Source: Capitulum mitella (lineage: Eukaryota > Arthropoda > Thecostraca > Pollicipedomorpha > Pollicipedidae). From it: DNA of 64,000 bases. The position numbers and the translations under genes are program-made. Within the stretch, counting starts at the first letter, position 1. Each line of letters opens with the position of its first letter. Below the pieces are notes generated by a model that was given only the letters and a program-made list of their open reading frames with translations, made no database searches and was not told the origin of the DNA. Where the stretch lies: positions 8,681,432 through 8,745,431 of the forward strand of contig CP099840.1 in the NCBI GenBank assembly GCA_030062745.1, in the 5' to 3' direction. Below are positions 46,500-58,459 of this stretch, in pieces.

Positions 46500-47400
46500 A
46501 CACCCGTCTGGCAGTTTTCGTGTGCGTCGAGAGCTGCACGCCCTCGACGTCATGTCATGGTCCGCTGCAGGCGAAAGCAGCCACTGCAGGCGTCAACAGC
46601 ACTGACGACATCTCGTGGACGGCAAGCGGCGCCACCTGTCGGCCCGGGCCCGCTGGCAGAGACGCGGAACGTCCGTGTGTCACGGCCGGAGCGTGCTGCG
46701 GCGAACGCGCGGCGCTGTCTCGCCGGCCATCAGATCCCGGCGGCCGCTGGCGGACGCCTGACGTCCGATGACCCTGCTGTCAGGCGCGAACGCCGAGGCC
46801 GTCCCGCGGCCGTCTGCGGGGAATGTCGGCCTCCGTTCGCCGTACTTCTCCCTAATGTCGGGCTCCGACCGACGCTTGTGAGCTCTGATGCCGGCCATCT
46901 GGCAGCTGCGACAGAAAATGCCCGCCCGGCAGGCCGTTCAGTTGGTCTCCCGCAGCTGCTGACCGGGACGGCACCTGGTCCAGCGACGGCAGTCCTACCA
47001 GACGCACGGCAGCCGGTCCCAGCACCTGCAGCCGCCGCGCTGGGCAGCCAAGCGACCGCCGCTGCCTGCAGGTCCCGGCCGCGGCCAGGCCCGCAGCTGC
47101 ACCCGGTGTCGTTCGGAAGCTCAGGATAGGCGGCCCAGACGGAGCCGGCCGCGGCAGCTGCAGCCACCGTTTTCCTAGCAGCTACAGCTGCTGCCACTCG
47201 GCATGCCGTCCTGGACAGCAGTGATGTCCGTGTCCTCGCCCTCCACGCCCAGGTTTCCGCTCTTCTCGTGTGCCAGGATCTGCGGAGTGGAACGCACCGC
47301 TCAGCTCTCACGTGCGAACAGACGAACGCGAGAGCTGCGAAGATGGGATAGCGCGGCTGCGCGAGGGCAATCGATAGCCCTGTGAGGAGTGAGACCTGAC
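46500..47400. other. CpG-rich, GC-rich island with overlapping frames
   Basis: GC content and CpG density are well above the surroundings, and long frames are open on both strands (190 codons plus at 46557-47129; 225 codons minus at 46730-47407). Neither shows a recognisable domain. Host exons in this window are GC-rich, so the patch could hold exons. It lies about 1 kb downstream of the last identified Rab32 exon on the same strand, but I could not place a Rab C-terminus with conviction. Could be a promoter-type island or an exon cluster. Confidence 0.35.
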
Positions 47401-48291
47401 CGGCCATTGTCGTTCACGCCCCGTTTGTGACTTCGGTCGACTCGATTCAGTCCGTAGAGGAAAACAAAACTGCCTACGTAAATAGCTCACGCGTGCTTCG
47501 TCTCCCCCATCGATAAAAAATACCCCTAAATGAACCTTCATAAAGTGATCGCTGCGACTTCTTTATGCTTCAGACAAAGCCAAAGTTATTGCTATGTTTT
47601 TTTCTATATTTTCTTTATAAAGTCAGCGCTAGGGTAACGGAAAATACAAATGAAGAATAATTATGTTGACAAATGTGCCTGAGTATTTTTTTTCAAAACA
47701 TTTTTTTTCGCCGCAACATTTTTCTAACATTACGCTCCAAGCACGCACACCGTACCAAAACCAAAGTGTATGGCTGAAGTCAAGGAACGTTGCGTGACTT
47801 TCATTACTGGATAATAAACTCGGTGCTAAGGGCATAATTTCATGAAGCCGTACCAGTTCATGGATACGCAGGGAAAATAATGACAGTAAATGCTCCAAAA
47901 TGGTGGGAAATCGGCGATCCGTTGCCAGGTAACAGGCGCAGAGGCCTCAGACGCCTTAGAGGTCTGTAGGCAGGCTCCCACCAGGCCACCAAATGGCTCC
48001 TTACCGCGCAGGGGTGTGCTGGGACCCCTTGCAGATCAGGAGGGCCTAGAGAATCCCATTCTCATTCTGGGTCAAGTCGTGGCTATGACCTTGGCACAAA
48101 ACCATTGACATGCCGAAAAAGAAAATACTGTTCAGAGGAAGACGCAGCAAGACTGAGACGTGGTGCGGTCCAAAGATGCCACCTAAGCGTGACTGGCAAA
48201 TCAAAGCTGAAACTCGCGGCGGGACCGCTGCCTGAAGAGCGTGACGGCAGATTCCGTTCTCGGAGCGACGCCCTATCCTGTGAGCTCGCAC
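47401..48291. other. Sequence downstream of the last recognised Rab32 exon
   Basis: Mostly AT-rich. A short block at about 47925-48055 resembles the degenerate minisatellite units of 28 kb and 38 kb (GGTCTGTAGGCAGGCTCCC, ACCCCTTGCAG). The final Rab32 exon, with the prenylated cysteines, should be here or further left but was not identified. Confidence 0.4.
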
Positions 48292-48435
48292 CTTGCTGAC
48301 AATGAAGTGCGCCGCCTCCTCGATGCCCTTGTTCTCCTTCGCCGAGGTCTCGAACCAGCCGGCGAAGCCGTGTTCCCGCGCCCACTCGGACAGTTTGTCG
48401 GCGTTCGTCACCAGCCCCTCCTTCGGCAGGTCGCA
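48292..48435 (-). CDS. Rab32: Rab32/38-like GTPase, third recognised exon
   Basis: A 144-base exon with acceptor CCGCCGCCAG and donor AGCAAG|GTGCGA encodes 48 residues. CD completes the guanine-specificity motif NKCD across the splice junction, and ETSAKEN is the base-contacting SAK loop. EHGFAGWFETSAKEN and IEEAAHFIVSK match the alpha5-end segment typical of the Rab32/Rab38 group. The C-terminal tail with its prenylation cysteines must be in a further exon to the left; reading on past the donor gives a tail without them. Both introns and frame join without gaps to the exon at 49446-49627. Confidence 0.92.
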
Positions 48436-48581
48436 CTGGCGGCGGGCGAGCGGTCAGTCGTCAGATCTCTGTGCTCATCGGAGAGGACGCAGCGGGCGTG
48501 TCACGCTGGGTAGAGGGCGAGGAGAAAAGTCCAGTGGTGTCATCCTGATTGGGGACTGAAAGGTAGGAAGATCGACTTCAC

Positions 48582-48855
48582 CATCGGTGGATCCAGGAGG
48601 GGGGGGGGGGCGTCGTCGGGGCCATGCTCCCCTTCTGCTGGCAAACGAGGGACCAACGTCGTTTTGGGCAACTTTTCAGCCGGAAAGCGTATTTTTTTTA
48701 TTTTCCAAACATTGAAAAAAATACGTGCAAATTTTTGACGATACCAAAATAAAATGGCCGAGATCCGGGTAGAAATAAACATCTGGAGAAGTTTAGGTTC
48801 CGCGGAGAGAGCTATGCCTCCACCCTTTTGCAGATGGTCTGGATCCGTCCTTCAG
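48582..48855. mobile_element. hAT-type MITE in a Rab32 intron
   Basis: CATCGGTGGATCCAGGAGGG (48582) and CTGGATCCGTCCTTCAG (ending about 48855) form a diverged inverted terminus of the same type as the MITE at 15526. The interior is non-coding and begins with a long G run. A clean target duplication was not found, so borders are approximate. It lies wholly within the intron between 48435 and 49446. Confidence 0.6.
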
Positions 48856-49445
48856 CTTTTCTCTTCACATTCTAGATAACGCCAATCACGCCAGGGCCGT
48901 TTGCAACAGACGCGCATACCAGGAGTCGGCAGGATAAAGCAGTGCGCGTGATATTTTCGGCTTGCATGCCCGTCAGTCAGTTGCTTTTTTGTTACTTCGG
49001 AACGTAGTTCTGTAAACAGGAGGTGCCGCGCACATTTCTGTTTTAGATTGTTTTACTTTAATGCCTTATGTACGTTACGTAATTTGCTCTCTCACCACGT
49101 CAAAGACCTAAGAGCAGTCGTAGTGAACAGAAGCTGGGGACAACGAACTTTTGTTATCATTTGTTGACGCGGAACAAATCTTGCAAACAATTCGGCCTCC
49201 TAGCGCTAAGCAAAACAAAGCGATCCCTGTACAGAATATTTCACGGTACGCTACGGTACAACTTAATAAACACATTTTTGGTGATAACCAAACATTTACA
49301 ACCTCGCATGAAAATCTGAAAAGACCAGTGGTAACTACGTTCAGCCAACGCCGCCGGCCAGAGGCCTTTGCTCGTCAGGCCAGCCTAATTAGCGCGTGAG
49401 AACTGCTGTGCCAGTCACAGCACCTCCGGTCCGATGACGTCCCAC

Positions 49446-49627
49446 CTTGTTTCCAAGCAGTACGCAGGGCACCGGATCGCCGTTAGGCAGCTGAACCTTT
49501 TCATCCAGGTCGTTTTTCCACTTCATGACGGCGTCGAACGTCACCGAGCGGGTGACGTCGAACACAATGAAGGCGGCCACCGCCTCCTTGTAGTAGACTC
49601 TTGTCATGGAGCCGAACCTCTCCTGAC
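49446..49627 (-). CDS. Rab32: Rab32/38-like GTPase, second recognised exon
   Basis: A 182-base exon between acceptor CCCCTCAG and donor AACAAG|GTGGGA. Its first two bases complete the glycine of DIAG; 60 codons follow. QERFGSMTRVYYKEA is switch II with the catalytic glutamine and the Rab32/38-type MTRVYYKEA stretch; AAFIVFDVTRSVTFDAVMKW and VLLGNK follow as expected. The intron to the right (49628-50681) holds degenerate GC-rich repeats around 49700-49880 (CTCAGC(C/A)GGGG words). The protein would act on lysosome-related organelles; in insects this Rab serves pigment granule formation. Confidence 0.95.
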
Positions 49628-49689
49628 CTGAGGGGACGGGGGTTGGGTGACGTCAGCGGCCTGTCTGTTTGATCGGACTGATCACCTGT

Positions 49690-49890
49690 CTTTTCCAGTT
49701 GGAACCCTGGGACTCGCCCGAGGACCTGCTCAGCAGGGGCTCAGCCAGGGATCCTCTCAGCTGGGGCGTCCGACTGTCAGCCATGGACCCGCTCAGCCGG
49801 AGCTGTCGGACGCTGTCGGTCAGGTCAGGTATGGCGTCACTGTCACCCGGGGACCCACTTAGTCGGGGCTGTCAGATTCTGTCAGGCGGA
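49690..49890. repeat. Degenerate GC-rich minisatellite in a Rab32 intron
   Basis: Units of roughly 35-50 bases containing GGACC(C/T)(G/A)CTCAG(C/T)(C/A)GG and CTGTC(A/G)GA recur four to five times. Frames on the plus strand here are by-products. Confidence 0.6.
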
Positions 49891-50681
49891 GACTTGCCCC
49901 GCTGCGACTGTCCGAGTTATTCGGCCCGGTTATGACCAAGCGTGGAAGAAAGTCATGACGGGTGACGGCACGTCTTAACACTTCACACGTACTGAATCGC
50001 TTAAAAGATCAGGGGCACGTGCGAAAAGACGCATCATGCGTCATATCTTTACCTAATCGCAATGTTTCGGTTGGCAGGATTATTGCGACTGCTGATTACG
50101 CCCGCCAAATGGGAACAGTGCGAAAGAGGTAAGCTGACAAAGCGGGACGGTAGGTCAAGTATTTCAGCAGGTGCTGCAGCAAAACAAAGCGAAGCACCAT
50201 CAAACCAAGTAGCATTTTAAGTAGAACGAAAGCCCCAGGATCAAGCTGTGCTGATTGAATGGTGATAGACGTATTCGACCATTTCACGGTTCAACAGCAA
50301 CACGCAAGCCCACATGCGTGTCACGTTCGTTTTTGTGAGGACGTTCGTTTTTGTGTGTGCGGTCGCCCCAATGATATGTTTTTGCCGGCTACCCTTCTCA
50401 CAGATAAGGCGCCACAAAAAGCCGACTGTTCCGGAGGGGCCCTGACAGCACAGAGTGACCGCGGTACCACCCCGGTGTTAGACGGTCATCATATCAGCGT
50501 TCAAAGACCCCAACCGGATGACTGTCTGACGCACTGTCAGGTGAACGACAGCCGAAAGGGATGCGGCTGACGGGCCGGCCCTCGTCCTGTACAGGGCGGG
50601 GGTCGCCGACTCGGGGCTGAACTGGTTCGTCGGCTGCCGCCTGTCTGTAAGCGGCGAGGTCAAGAGCCGAGGAGCGCGCAC

Positions 50682-50880
50682 CTGCGATATCCCAGAGCTG
50701 CAGCCGGACGATGGTGTTGGGGTCCCAGTGGAGCACCTTGAGTGCGAAGTCGACCCCGATGGTGGCGCGGTAGTGAGCCGAGAAGAATTGGTGCACGTAG
50801 CGCTTGATGATGGACGTCTTGCCGGTGCCGAGCTCGCCGATAATGAGGATCTTGTACAGGTGCTCGTACTTGTTGCCGAC
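50682..50880 (-). CDS. Rab32: Rab32/38-like GTPase, first recognised exon
   Basis: It encodes VGNKYEHLYKILIIG then ELGTGKTSIIKRYVHQFFS, AHYRATIGVDFALKVLHWDP and VRLQLWDIA, ending in the donor GCAG|GTGCGC. GELGTGKTS is the P-loop, YRATIGVDF is switch I, and WDIAG leads into switch II; the KTSIIKRYVHQFFS block is a hallmark of Rab32/38. The 5' border is taken at CGGCAG|GTC because an acceptor fits there and homology begins there, but the frame stays open upstream to about 50950, so a longer first exon is possible. No start codon was identified; Rab32 proteins often have a variable N-terminal extension in a separate exon. With the other two exons the recovered core is 175 residues with no gap. 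Confidence 0.95.
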
Positions 50881-50949
50881 CTGCCGACGGCAGGCCGGGT
50901 CAGGCGATGAAGTGCACGAGGCACCTCTGAACGTCAGGTCAGTTGCCCC

Positions 50950-53253
50950 AGGTCGGAGGTGGCCGAAGCTAAGAAGTCACAGCCGTTTATGTTACGACGG
51001 CCCGTTTTGGCGGCGTCGCGAATGCCACTTGGAGCCGAGAAGGCGGTGGGGACAGACTTGACCGCGTTTCTAACTGAATCCCGCAAGACTGCGTGTGTTA
51101 AGTCGCCCCACTGAGCATACAGTTCGAGCTCAAAATGTCCGACAGGGTCAAATCCACGGCTGAAATATGGATGGATGCCTGCACGGATGGCTGAACCGAT
51201 GAAGCTTGAATGGCCACTCCACGTAGCGAAAAAACAGCGCATGTCGACGCCTGAATGTAATAGAATGCTGATGGAGCGATGGAAGTCGGAGAACGTTCCC
51301 ATCTAAATCGCACGAGACATTTTTCATTTTAAGGTACCGTACTGAGCACACAATTCGAGTACAAAATTTCCGACGCTGACAGATCCATGGCTGAAATATC
51401 TGACGTTAGTAAAACTATAGGCGGATCTGTCCCTGATCCATCAATAACGAACACAATACAGGCGGCGGATGTCATGAGAGCTGACGGACCTGTTCATCAA
51501 CCAGAAAATTCATCTTGGCCGACGTGCCTGAAGTACCGCCAAAAATGCTCATTACAAACAAGATACGAATCCGCAAGCCTAGAACAAATGGAGGTTAAAT
51601 AAAATAACCTGGTTTAAACGACCAACTTCAGCAATCGTACAAAGCGAGGTGCGGAATGGACGGCCTCGTGTTATGATAACGCTAGGGTTATGTCAAAGGC
51701 CGTCTAACCTCGGGTAATCGGCTTTACTTCCGGGAGCGGCGCTAAAAACTGGCACCGAGTCCTGATGGGGCCGTCTATCCCCAAACAAGATCTGGGGTGC
51801 TCCGTGCAAGATTTGAATAAAAGGACAGACACAGCACAAATCTGCGACGAGGACACGACAGTAAAGGCACTAGCTATGTCGTTTTGAAAGCATAGATAAG
51901 ATCATAAAGCCTGTGCCAACTCGCCGGTCACGAACTGCCAGCGACACTCGCCTACGCTACATAGCACCAGATGAGATCGTCATCAGACAGGATTTTTTTG
52001 TGTGCAAACGACGAAAACTAAATGGCGACGCTCCAACCGCGCTCGCGCCACGAATGCAATATTTGATTCATCAATGTCTCTTTGTTTGATCAGCTGTGAG
52101 GCCTACTACGCCACCAGCACTTTGAAATACAGAGAAGGGAGTCCCATGCGACTGAAGACTGATGTCCCTTACACAGCACTGGTAAAATCATAGACAAAGT
52201 CGGCTATGCATGTCGGCCAAATCACAAGTACGCAGTAGTTTTATCCGCCACGCCGCAAACAAAATACGTCACGCGGTTGGTCTCTGAAAGGAAATCGACC
52301 ACGGGGTTTCTTCCCGTAATTCCTTTGAACACCATGTGATGTTCATTCCTTACAGCGCTGCTAAGGGCATATCTTAACCTCTAAAGCATACGATTCACAT
52401 GGACCTGGTAACAAATCAGGACAGGAGCATGTGTCCCTCCCGATCAATTCACATAAACGCCCTTGTTCTGCTACGCGCCCTTGCTTCACCGAAAGCGTCC
52501 TCACTGACTTACTTGACTGATGGCGTCCCTTCCAGCAAGCAAGCCCATTCCCCACCAAAACTGCCCAATTCAGCAGAAGGCGCCTCTGCCACTTCCTACA
52601 AAAGGCTTCCCTGTCCACAGATGACGCCTCTGGCAACCTGCAGCCCTTGATGCTTTCAGTCGTGACGTAAGTCGTTTCGTCCATTAACCAGCTCATCTAC
52701 CTAGTCAGTTATGTACTGGCCATTATTTTTATTGGTTTCAACTTGTGCATTTGTGAGTGCCACATCGTACGTACCTCGTAATGCATGAAACTGACAGGAC
52801 AGTCAAGTGATTGGTAGTCATGGTGAGCCACAGTGAATACGAAAATAAACAGATAAATCACTTGGACTGTTTATGCGAAGGCAGCTTGACAGGGTGTCCA
52901 TTCGCTAATTCCATTACGTAAAGATAGCACGCCAAATCAGTCTTATGAAGTCAGTGCTTTCCTTTCGGCCAGCTTACTGCTAAAGCTCGCCATTCACGCG
53001 GGCACATTGGCCCACGAATCGAAAGGTCATCAACCAGTGGAGCCATAAGAGACCCGGAACACCAGCCGAATGCCACGTGTCCTCGCATGCAGTCCAGCGT
53101 GTCGTGCCGGCGCACCATCCTCCGCATTCCCTAACCCACACACACAAACGCGGCCAAGCAACAGCGGTGGTGTACCTCTGCCGAGACGCCGTGTAGCATG
53201 TCGTATGGGCTTTGTGGGGCGCACGTGAAAGCGCCAGGCGTCGCTGATTATCT
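50950..53253. other. Unannotated sequence upstream of the Rab32 exons
   Basis: The missing 5' Rab32 exon and promoter should be here but were not recognised. Contains the direct repeat at 51111-51400. Frames such as 52361-52696 (minus) have no motif. Confidence 0.4.
51111..51400 (+). repeat. Direct repeat of ~59 bp, 231 bp apart
   Basis: CTGAGCATACAGTTCGAGCT through GGCTGAAATAT (51111-51169) recurs at 51342-51400 as CTGAGCACACAATTCGAGTA through GGCTGAAATAT with about ten changes. It could be the flanks of an old duplication or degenerate short terminal repeats; the intervening sequence shows no coding. Confidence 0.75.
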
Positions 53254-53763
53254 ATGATCATTTCTGATCACCTCAGATCCCCTCAGATCCCTTCTGAGTA
53301 CCTCAGATCACCTCTGATACCTCATCCTCTCCGATCACCTCAGGTCTGTCGGGTCACCCCTGAACCTTTGGATCACCTCAGTTCAGCTCGGATCACCCCT
53401 GATCCCTAAGATCACCTCAGGCCCCTCAGATCACCTCGGATCATCTCATATCCCTCAGATCACCTCAGCTGAGCTCAGATCACCTCTGATCACCTCTGCT
53501 CCCTCTGATCGCCTCTGATCCCTCAGATCACCTCAGATCCCTCAGATCGTTTCTGATCACCTCTGATCCCTCACATCTCCCGAAGCTCCTCAGATCACCT
53601 CTAGTGACCTCAGACTCCTTAGATCCCCTCAAGTTCCTCAGATCATCTCTGGTGATCTCAGATTCCTCAGATCACCTCAGGCCCCTCAGATCGCCTGTGA
53701 TCACCTCTGACCCCTCATGTCACTTGAAATCCCTCAGGTCTTCTCTGATCGCCTCAGATCGGA
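53254..53763 (+). repeat. 10-bp minisatellite, about 50 units
   Basis: Units of the form GATC(A/C)CCTC(A/T) run for about 510 bases with frequent single-base changes. Each keeps GATC, so the tract is saturated with that site. Confidence 0.92.
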
Positions 53764-54155
53764 CCGTCGTCGGAGAAGTCGCACTGATTTTAAGGTACGG
53801 AGTCTGGTACAGCCGCTGCGCTGGAGGGTTTGGCGGGCAGCCCTCCCGTCCTTTTGACCACGCTCCCCGTGCCGGCCCCGACCGCGGCAGACGCTCCGCG
53901 CGCGGCCCGCCGCTGCCGCGGAATGTGCGGCCACAGGTTGCGCGGCGCCTGCTTACATAACCGGCTGCAACGCGGACCGGTTACATAACGTGACCCGAGT
54001 TGCATGTCACCTCTGCATCGGGGCCTGGTCGATACGATCGCCCACGGTGGGCTGCCGCCGACGGTAGGCTCGCAAAATGAACAGCATGGAGGGAAGTGGA
54101 CGCAGCTGAGGCCGCGGGCGGGCTGGCGGCAGGTGGCGCTCGTTATCGGAAGCGG

Positions 54156-54626
54156 TGCTGGTTAGCGGCTAAGGCGCTGGCTAGCAGCTGAGGAGCTACT
54201 TAGCGGCTGAGTTGCTGGTTAGCAGCTGAAGAACTAGTTAGCGGCTGAGGTGCTGGTTAGCGGTTGAGGCGCTGGTTAGCGACTGAGGTACGGTTAGCGG
54301 TTGAGGTTCTGGTTAGCAGAAGAGGAGCTGGTTGGCGGTTGAGCTGCTGGTTAGCGGCTAAGGCGCTGGTTGGCAGCTGAGGAGCTAGTTAGCGGCTGAG
54401 GTGCTGGTTAGCAGCTGAGGAGCTAGTTAGCGGATGAGTTGCTGGTTTGCGGTTGAGGCGCTGGTTAACGACTGAGGTACTGGCTAGCGGTTGAACTGCT
54501 GGTTAGCAGATGAGGAGCTGGTTAGCGATTGAGGTGTTGGTTAGCGGAAGAGGAGCTGGTTGGCGGTTGAGGTGTTGGTTAGAGGAAGAGGAGCTGGTTG
54601 GCGGTTGAGCTGCTGGTTAGCGGCTG
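54156..54626 (+). repeat. 19-bp minisatellite, about 25 units
   Basis: The unit GCTGGTTAGCGGCTGAGGT repeats with alternating variants (AGCAGCTGAGGA, AGCGGTTGAGGC). Alternation of variant units suggests growth in two-unit blocks. The minus-strand frame across it (54541-54804) is a by-product. Confidence 0.93.
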
Positions 54627-57489
54627 TCCAGCGGAGACTGGTCGCCGCGCCAGCCGGCCTAGGTCCGGGGCTCAGGTGTCTGTGGTACAGCATGATGATA
54701 AGTGCTGCCAGCGGAGGCGGCGGCAGACCGTCCGACAGGTGGGAGGGGTGGATCGAAAACGGTATCGGCCGCAGTGTATCAGAAACGGCTCTACCGTAAA
54801 GCACAAACGACTGTCGATGAAAAGGATGGTACTCGGGGTGTAGAAACGGTGAGACGTTGCAATCTTAACGGCAATGAAAACCGTGGTGCATTCAGGAAAG
54901 CAAATGGGTCTGCTAGTGCATAATGCAAACCGCAGAGATGCTATCGCGAGCAATAAATTTTGTTCTGAATCGTCGGGAATTTGTGCATACTGTGATCCAG
55001 GTCACCTTGTAAAATATTCGGCACACCTCAAAGAAACGTTGGATGTTAACTTAATCGGCGATCTGCCCGCGCAGAAAGGATTACGAGTGACGTATACCGC
55101 CTTTGCGCTCCATTTCTTTTTTTTATTGAAACGTGAAAAGCACCTACGTAAACGTGAAATACAAGTTCCTAACGTGTGCAGGTAGCATTCGCCCAAGAAA
55201 TACTGGCGACGTTACATTGTTCGTGGTTTTTTAGCCACAGCCTGAGAACCACGAAGCCAGTATTGTGAAACTGTCACGTTACGTACCCCTAAAAGAGAAA
55301 AAAATACTTATCCCATCAACCTCAACCCAATGTTCTGAGAACATACTAACGTACCATGGTTTATGTACAATCAATGCGATTTCTTAGCAGGAATCATGAA
55401 TGCAACTTGCGGTTCTGAAATCACTTCTGCGCTATCTGTACTTAGGCACATGTCTTTCTATTGGGTTTTTCTATATTAACTCATCTGAAAGGCTAGTTGA
55501 TCCTTCAGGCCTGAGATAAATCGTTTTTTTTAGTTAATAGTTAAAATTGTAGTTCAAGTTCAATATGATCTACGTGAGATGATCAACGGTTATTACTAAC
55601 TCATTTCTTAACTTAACTTATTTCTTAACTTAACTTAACTCATTTCTTAACATAACTTATTCTCAGTAATGGGTACTGCTTATTTTCTGCGACCATGAGT
55701 TCATAGCGACGAGTAATATAGATACAAAAAAGTCTGCAGAAACATACCTCCAGGCCACCTCGTTTTTTTAAGGACTGCCCGAATTACTGATCATCCGACG
55801 ACCTTGAGCTCGCCTGTAAATCCTCGCCTGGCGATGGGGCTCAGACACTCCTCCCGAGGTTTTTCGTTGATCCTTTTGTTGCATTTGTTTGTCACCCTAC
55901 AATTATCTGCTTAGCTAAGTTTCACATATTTTACAGTATATCCATGGATTAAAAAAATTCCCGTCCAGCTATTCTTTTATATCACCTAACTTTCAAGGTC
56001 GTGTCAAGACGACCATGTGAAAAATCATGATGCACATGGCAGCAGTGCTATTTAAGTGAGGAATCTCTGGCAGAGAAGCGCGTGGCCAGCATGTCTGTGC
56101 GAGAGTCCAGTCAACAGACTAACGTATGGTATGGTCGCGCAAACGACTCGCCTGCCACACATGGTCTGGGTAGCTCACAGCCAGCTATCCGCTCACGGCA
56201 TAGCAGATTCGGTGAACGCCGTTCGTAAGGGGGGGGGGAAATTTCGGGGTTCGGGCCCTTTTGTATTGACGTGCACACACAACACAGCCTTCACCACCGC
56301 ATATTTTTAAACATACTGACCCTCACTTTTCTCGTGACCTTTACCACAATCCCGGAAAGTATCCCCGGTTTGTCTGGCACCAGATATCGGAATGGAGGGC
56401 AGGCCAGAACGTCCCGAGCCGAGCGTACCATGCAGTCTCGCTGTACCGCGCCACGGTCCGGTGATCGAACACCCGCCGACCAATCGGATATCAGGCCCCC
56501 CAGCACGGCCACGCCGTATTCCAGCGAGTACGCTGATCTCAAGCACTTGCACATCATTACTGGACATTTTTTTTACGCCCAAAGTAATGCAGCGAGGTGT
56601 CCTGAAATACCAGCAACAATGACTTGCAGTGTTTGCGAGACGCGCAGGATTATAATGAACGATGAACAACTGCAGCACTTGCAGAACAATGAACATTTTC
56701 AACAGATCAAAATGTTGATCGACATTGCTCAAAGATGCTAAAGGGAGTAGCAGGAGACGATAAAGTAAAAACCTCGTAAAGCACTAAATCAAGATCAGGC
56801 TCGTGTCTGCCAGCTACACATTGATATGTAAACAACGTCGCAGATGTCGCAGTCTTTGCACCTGCTTGACGCTAAAAAACGCCCTTTCAGGATCCATGGT
56901 TTCATATTAATGGAAACATAACCAACAGAAAACATTTATGAAAGTAACGAGCATGAAATATCAAAAACCGTCTGGTATAACCATTTGACTCAAGCTGGTT
57001 TACCAACGGTCCGCTTGGCTTGAAATTAATTAGCAGGATGCCGGCTATCTCCAACATTTGCCCGATTTGCTCCACCATCTTCCTTCATCATTCTCCATCT
57101 TAAGATATCAAGGACGGGAATAAGGTGTGAGGCCCTCTTGCCATGCGAAGAACGAAAATATCTCCCGCCGGGCGAGAGAAAAGTCATCATTGATATTGGA
57201 GTCAACCTCCAGGCCGCCAGTCGGGCCCCTAGATCGCGAACTATTGATTAGTGTTTGAATCGCAAAAGCATGTCCATTGATGCCTGAAACAAACGGGAAA
57301 ATGAAGCGAAACAAAACTTAAGTACAAACCACACCTGGCTTCTGGCCTAAGTAAAACAAGGAAAAATAGACTGTAGGAATTTGTTGCTAAAATGGATTTC
57401 ATTCGGACTTTCCCAGATGGTCCTTTTGCTTCAACCTCCAGAACATACACGAGGATCATGTAAAAAGTTCTTGTCCTTCATTTCCCAAA
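54627..57489. other. Unannotated sequence
   Basis: Contains a TTAACTTAACT-rich low-complexity stretch at about 55597-55660 and short frames without motifs (largest 56271-56741, 156 codons, opposed by an overlapping minus frame). No gene is supported. Confidence 0.4.
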
Positions 57490-58459
57490 CACACAGCTCT
57501 TCAGACATGACTTGTAATTCCGTATAGTGCTGCAATATAGTCACCCTGCTTCCCAATCACAGCCTCCGTCTCTGCGGCGGAGATTTCATATGACATGCCA
57601 CGCTGTTTTTATTGAACACTTTCACCGTCGTGGACACGGAGTCCTTGAGCGCTGTCCCCTCAAGGACTCTTTGAGCTTGGGGAACGGGTCGAAGTCCGGT
57701 GGATTCAGATTCGGTGAATGGGCGGATCCGAAAGCACCTCCCAGTCGTAGTTTTCTAGGAGGGCCACGACATCACCAGTCTTGTGTGGAGTGGCGTCGTC
57801 ATGGAGGATCAGCGGTCGGCGTTCCAGTAGCTCAAGCTGCTTCTTGCGGATCGCCACCCTCAGACAGTTACTCCGGTAGGACCTGTAGTAATCCATGTTG
57901 ACTGACCAAGCTGGCAGTGGTAGGGGCGCACCGCACCTACTTCGGCCTTGGTGAGTTTTTGAACGCTCCGCTCTGCCGACTAGCGTTTTAGTTCGGGCTT
58001 GTATGACCTCGCCCAGGTCTCGTCGATTGCAGCAATGCGTTCTAAGATCGATTCACCCTCCCTCTGGAACCGAGAAGGAACTACTGGCAGATGTTAAGGC
58101 GCTGCTTCTTCTCCCCTCCCTCAACGAGTGCGGGACACATCCTTCGCACACCTTGGTCTTCTGCAGTTTCGTGGTCAGGAGGTTCCAAATGAACTTAGCG
58201 CTGATCCCCACTTTAGAGGCAAGCTCCTCACAGGTTCAGCACATGTCCTTGAGAAGCTCTTGCACTGTCCGCACGTGCAGCTCGTCTTGTGCCATTGGTT
58301 GCCGGCCAGCATGTGCGTCGTCATTAATGACGGCTCTGCCATCGCGGAAACGGCTCACCCTCGTTTTTTGACTGCCGACCAAGATATGCCATCGTTCTCA
58401 CATGCCTCCTGCAGAACGCGGTGAATATCCGCGGCGGACAACCGGTTCTGACGCGGCAT
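57490..58459 (-). pseudogene. mariner-family transposase, broken
   Basis: Starts MPRQNRLSAADIHRVLQEAC then ENDGISWSAVKK, the helix-turn-helix part of a mariner transposase, and then loses frame at a stop. Later pieces include RLNICQ and FLLGSRGR, a YRSYRSNCLRVAIRKKQLEL block, and PLILHDDATPHKTGDVVALL with the second catalytic aspartate. A one-base loss near 57720 separates it from the third block, NLNPPDFDPFPKLKESLRG. Counting across the shift gives 34 residues between these aspartates, the D34D spacing of mariner proper. Several stops and frame changes exclude activity. A GTCATTCTGAATCACCC sequence at about 58684-58700 (complement) may belong to the terminal repeat; the other end was not found. 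Confidence 0.88.

Noticed and set aside
46584-46670. A minus-strand frame ending Q-C-C-stop as the final Rab32 exon
   Set aside because: The open stretch is under 30 codons, its sequence is Arg-rich and unlike Rab tails, and the possible acceptor lacks a pyrimidine tract.
46557-47407. 190-codon plus and 225-codon minus frames as genes
   Set aside because: Both are low-complexity Ala/Arg/Gly/Pro translations of a CpG-rich patch and show no family motif; kept only as an unexplained GC island.
53254-53763. CRISPR-like array
   Set aside because: Units are contiguous 10-mers without spacers, in a eukaryotic context.
54541-54804. 87-codon minus frame
   Set aside because: Runs into and is largely produced by the 19-bp minisatellite.
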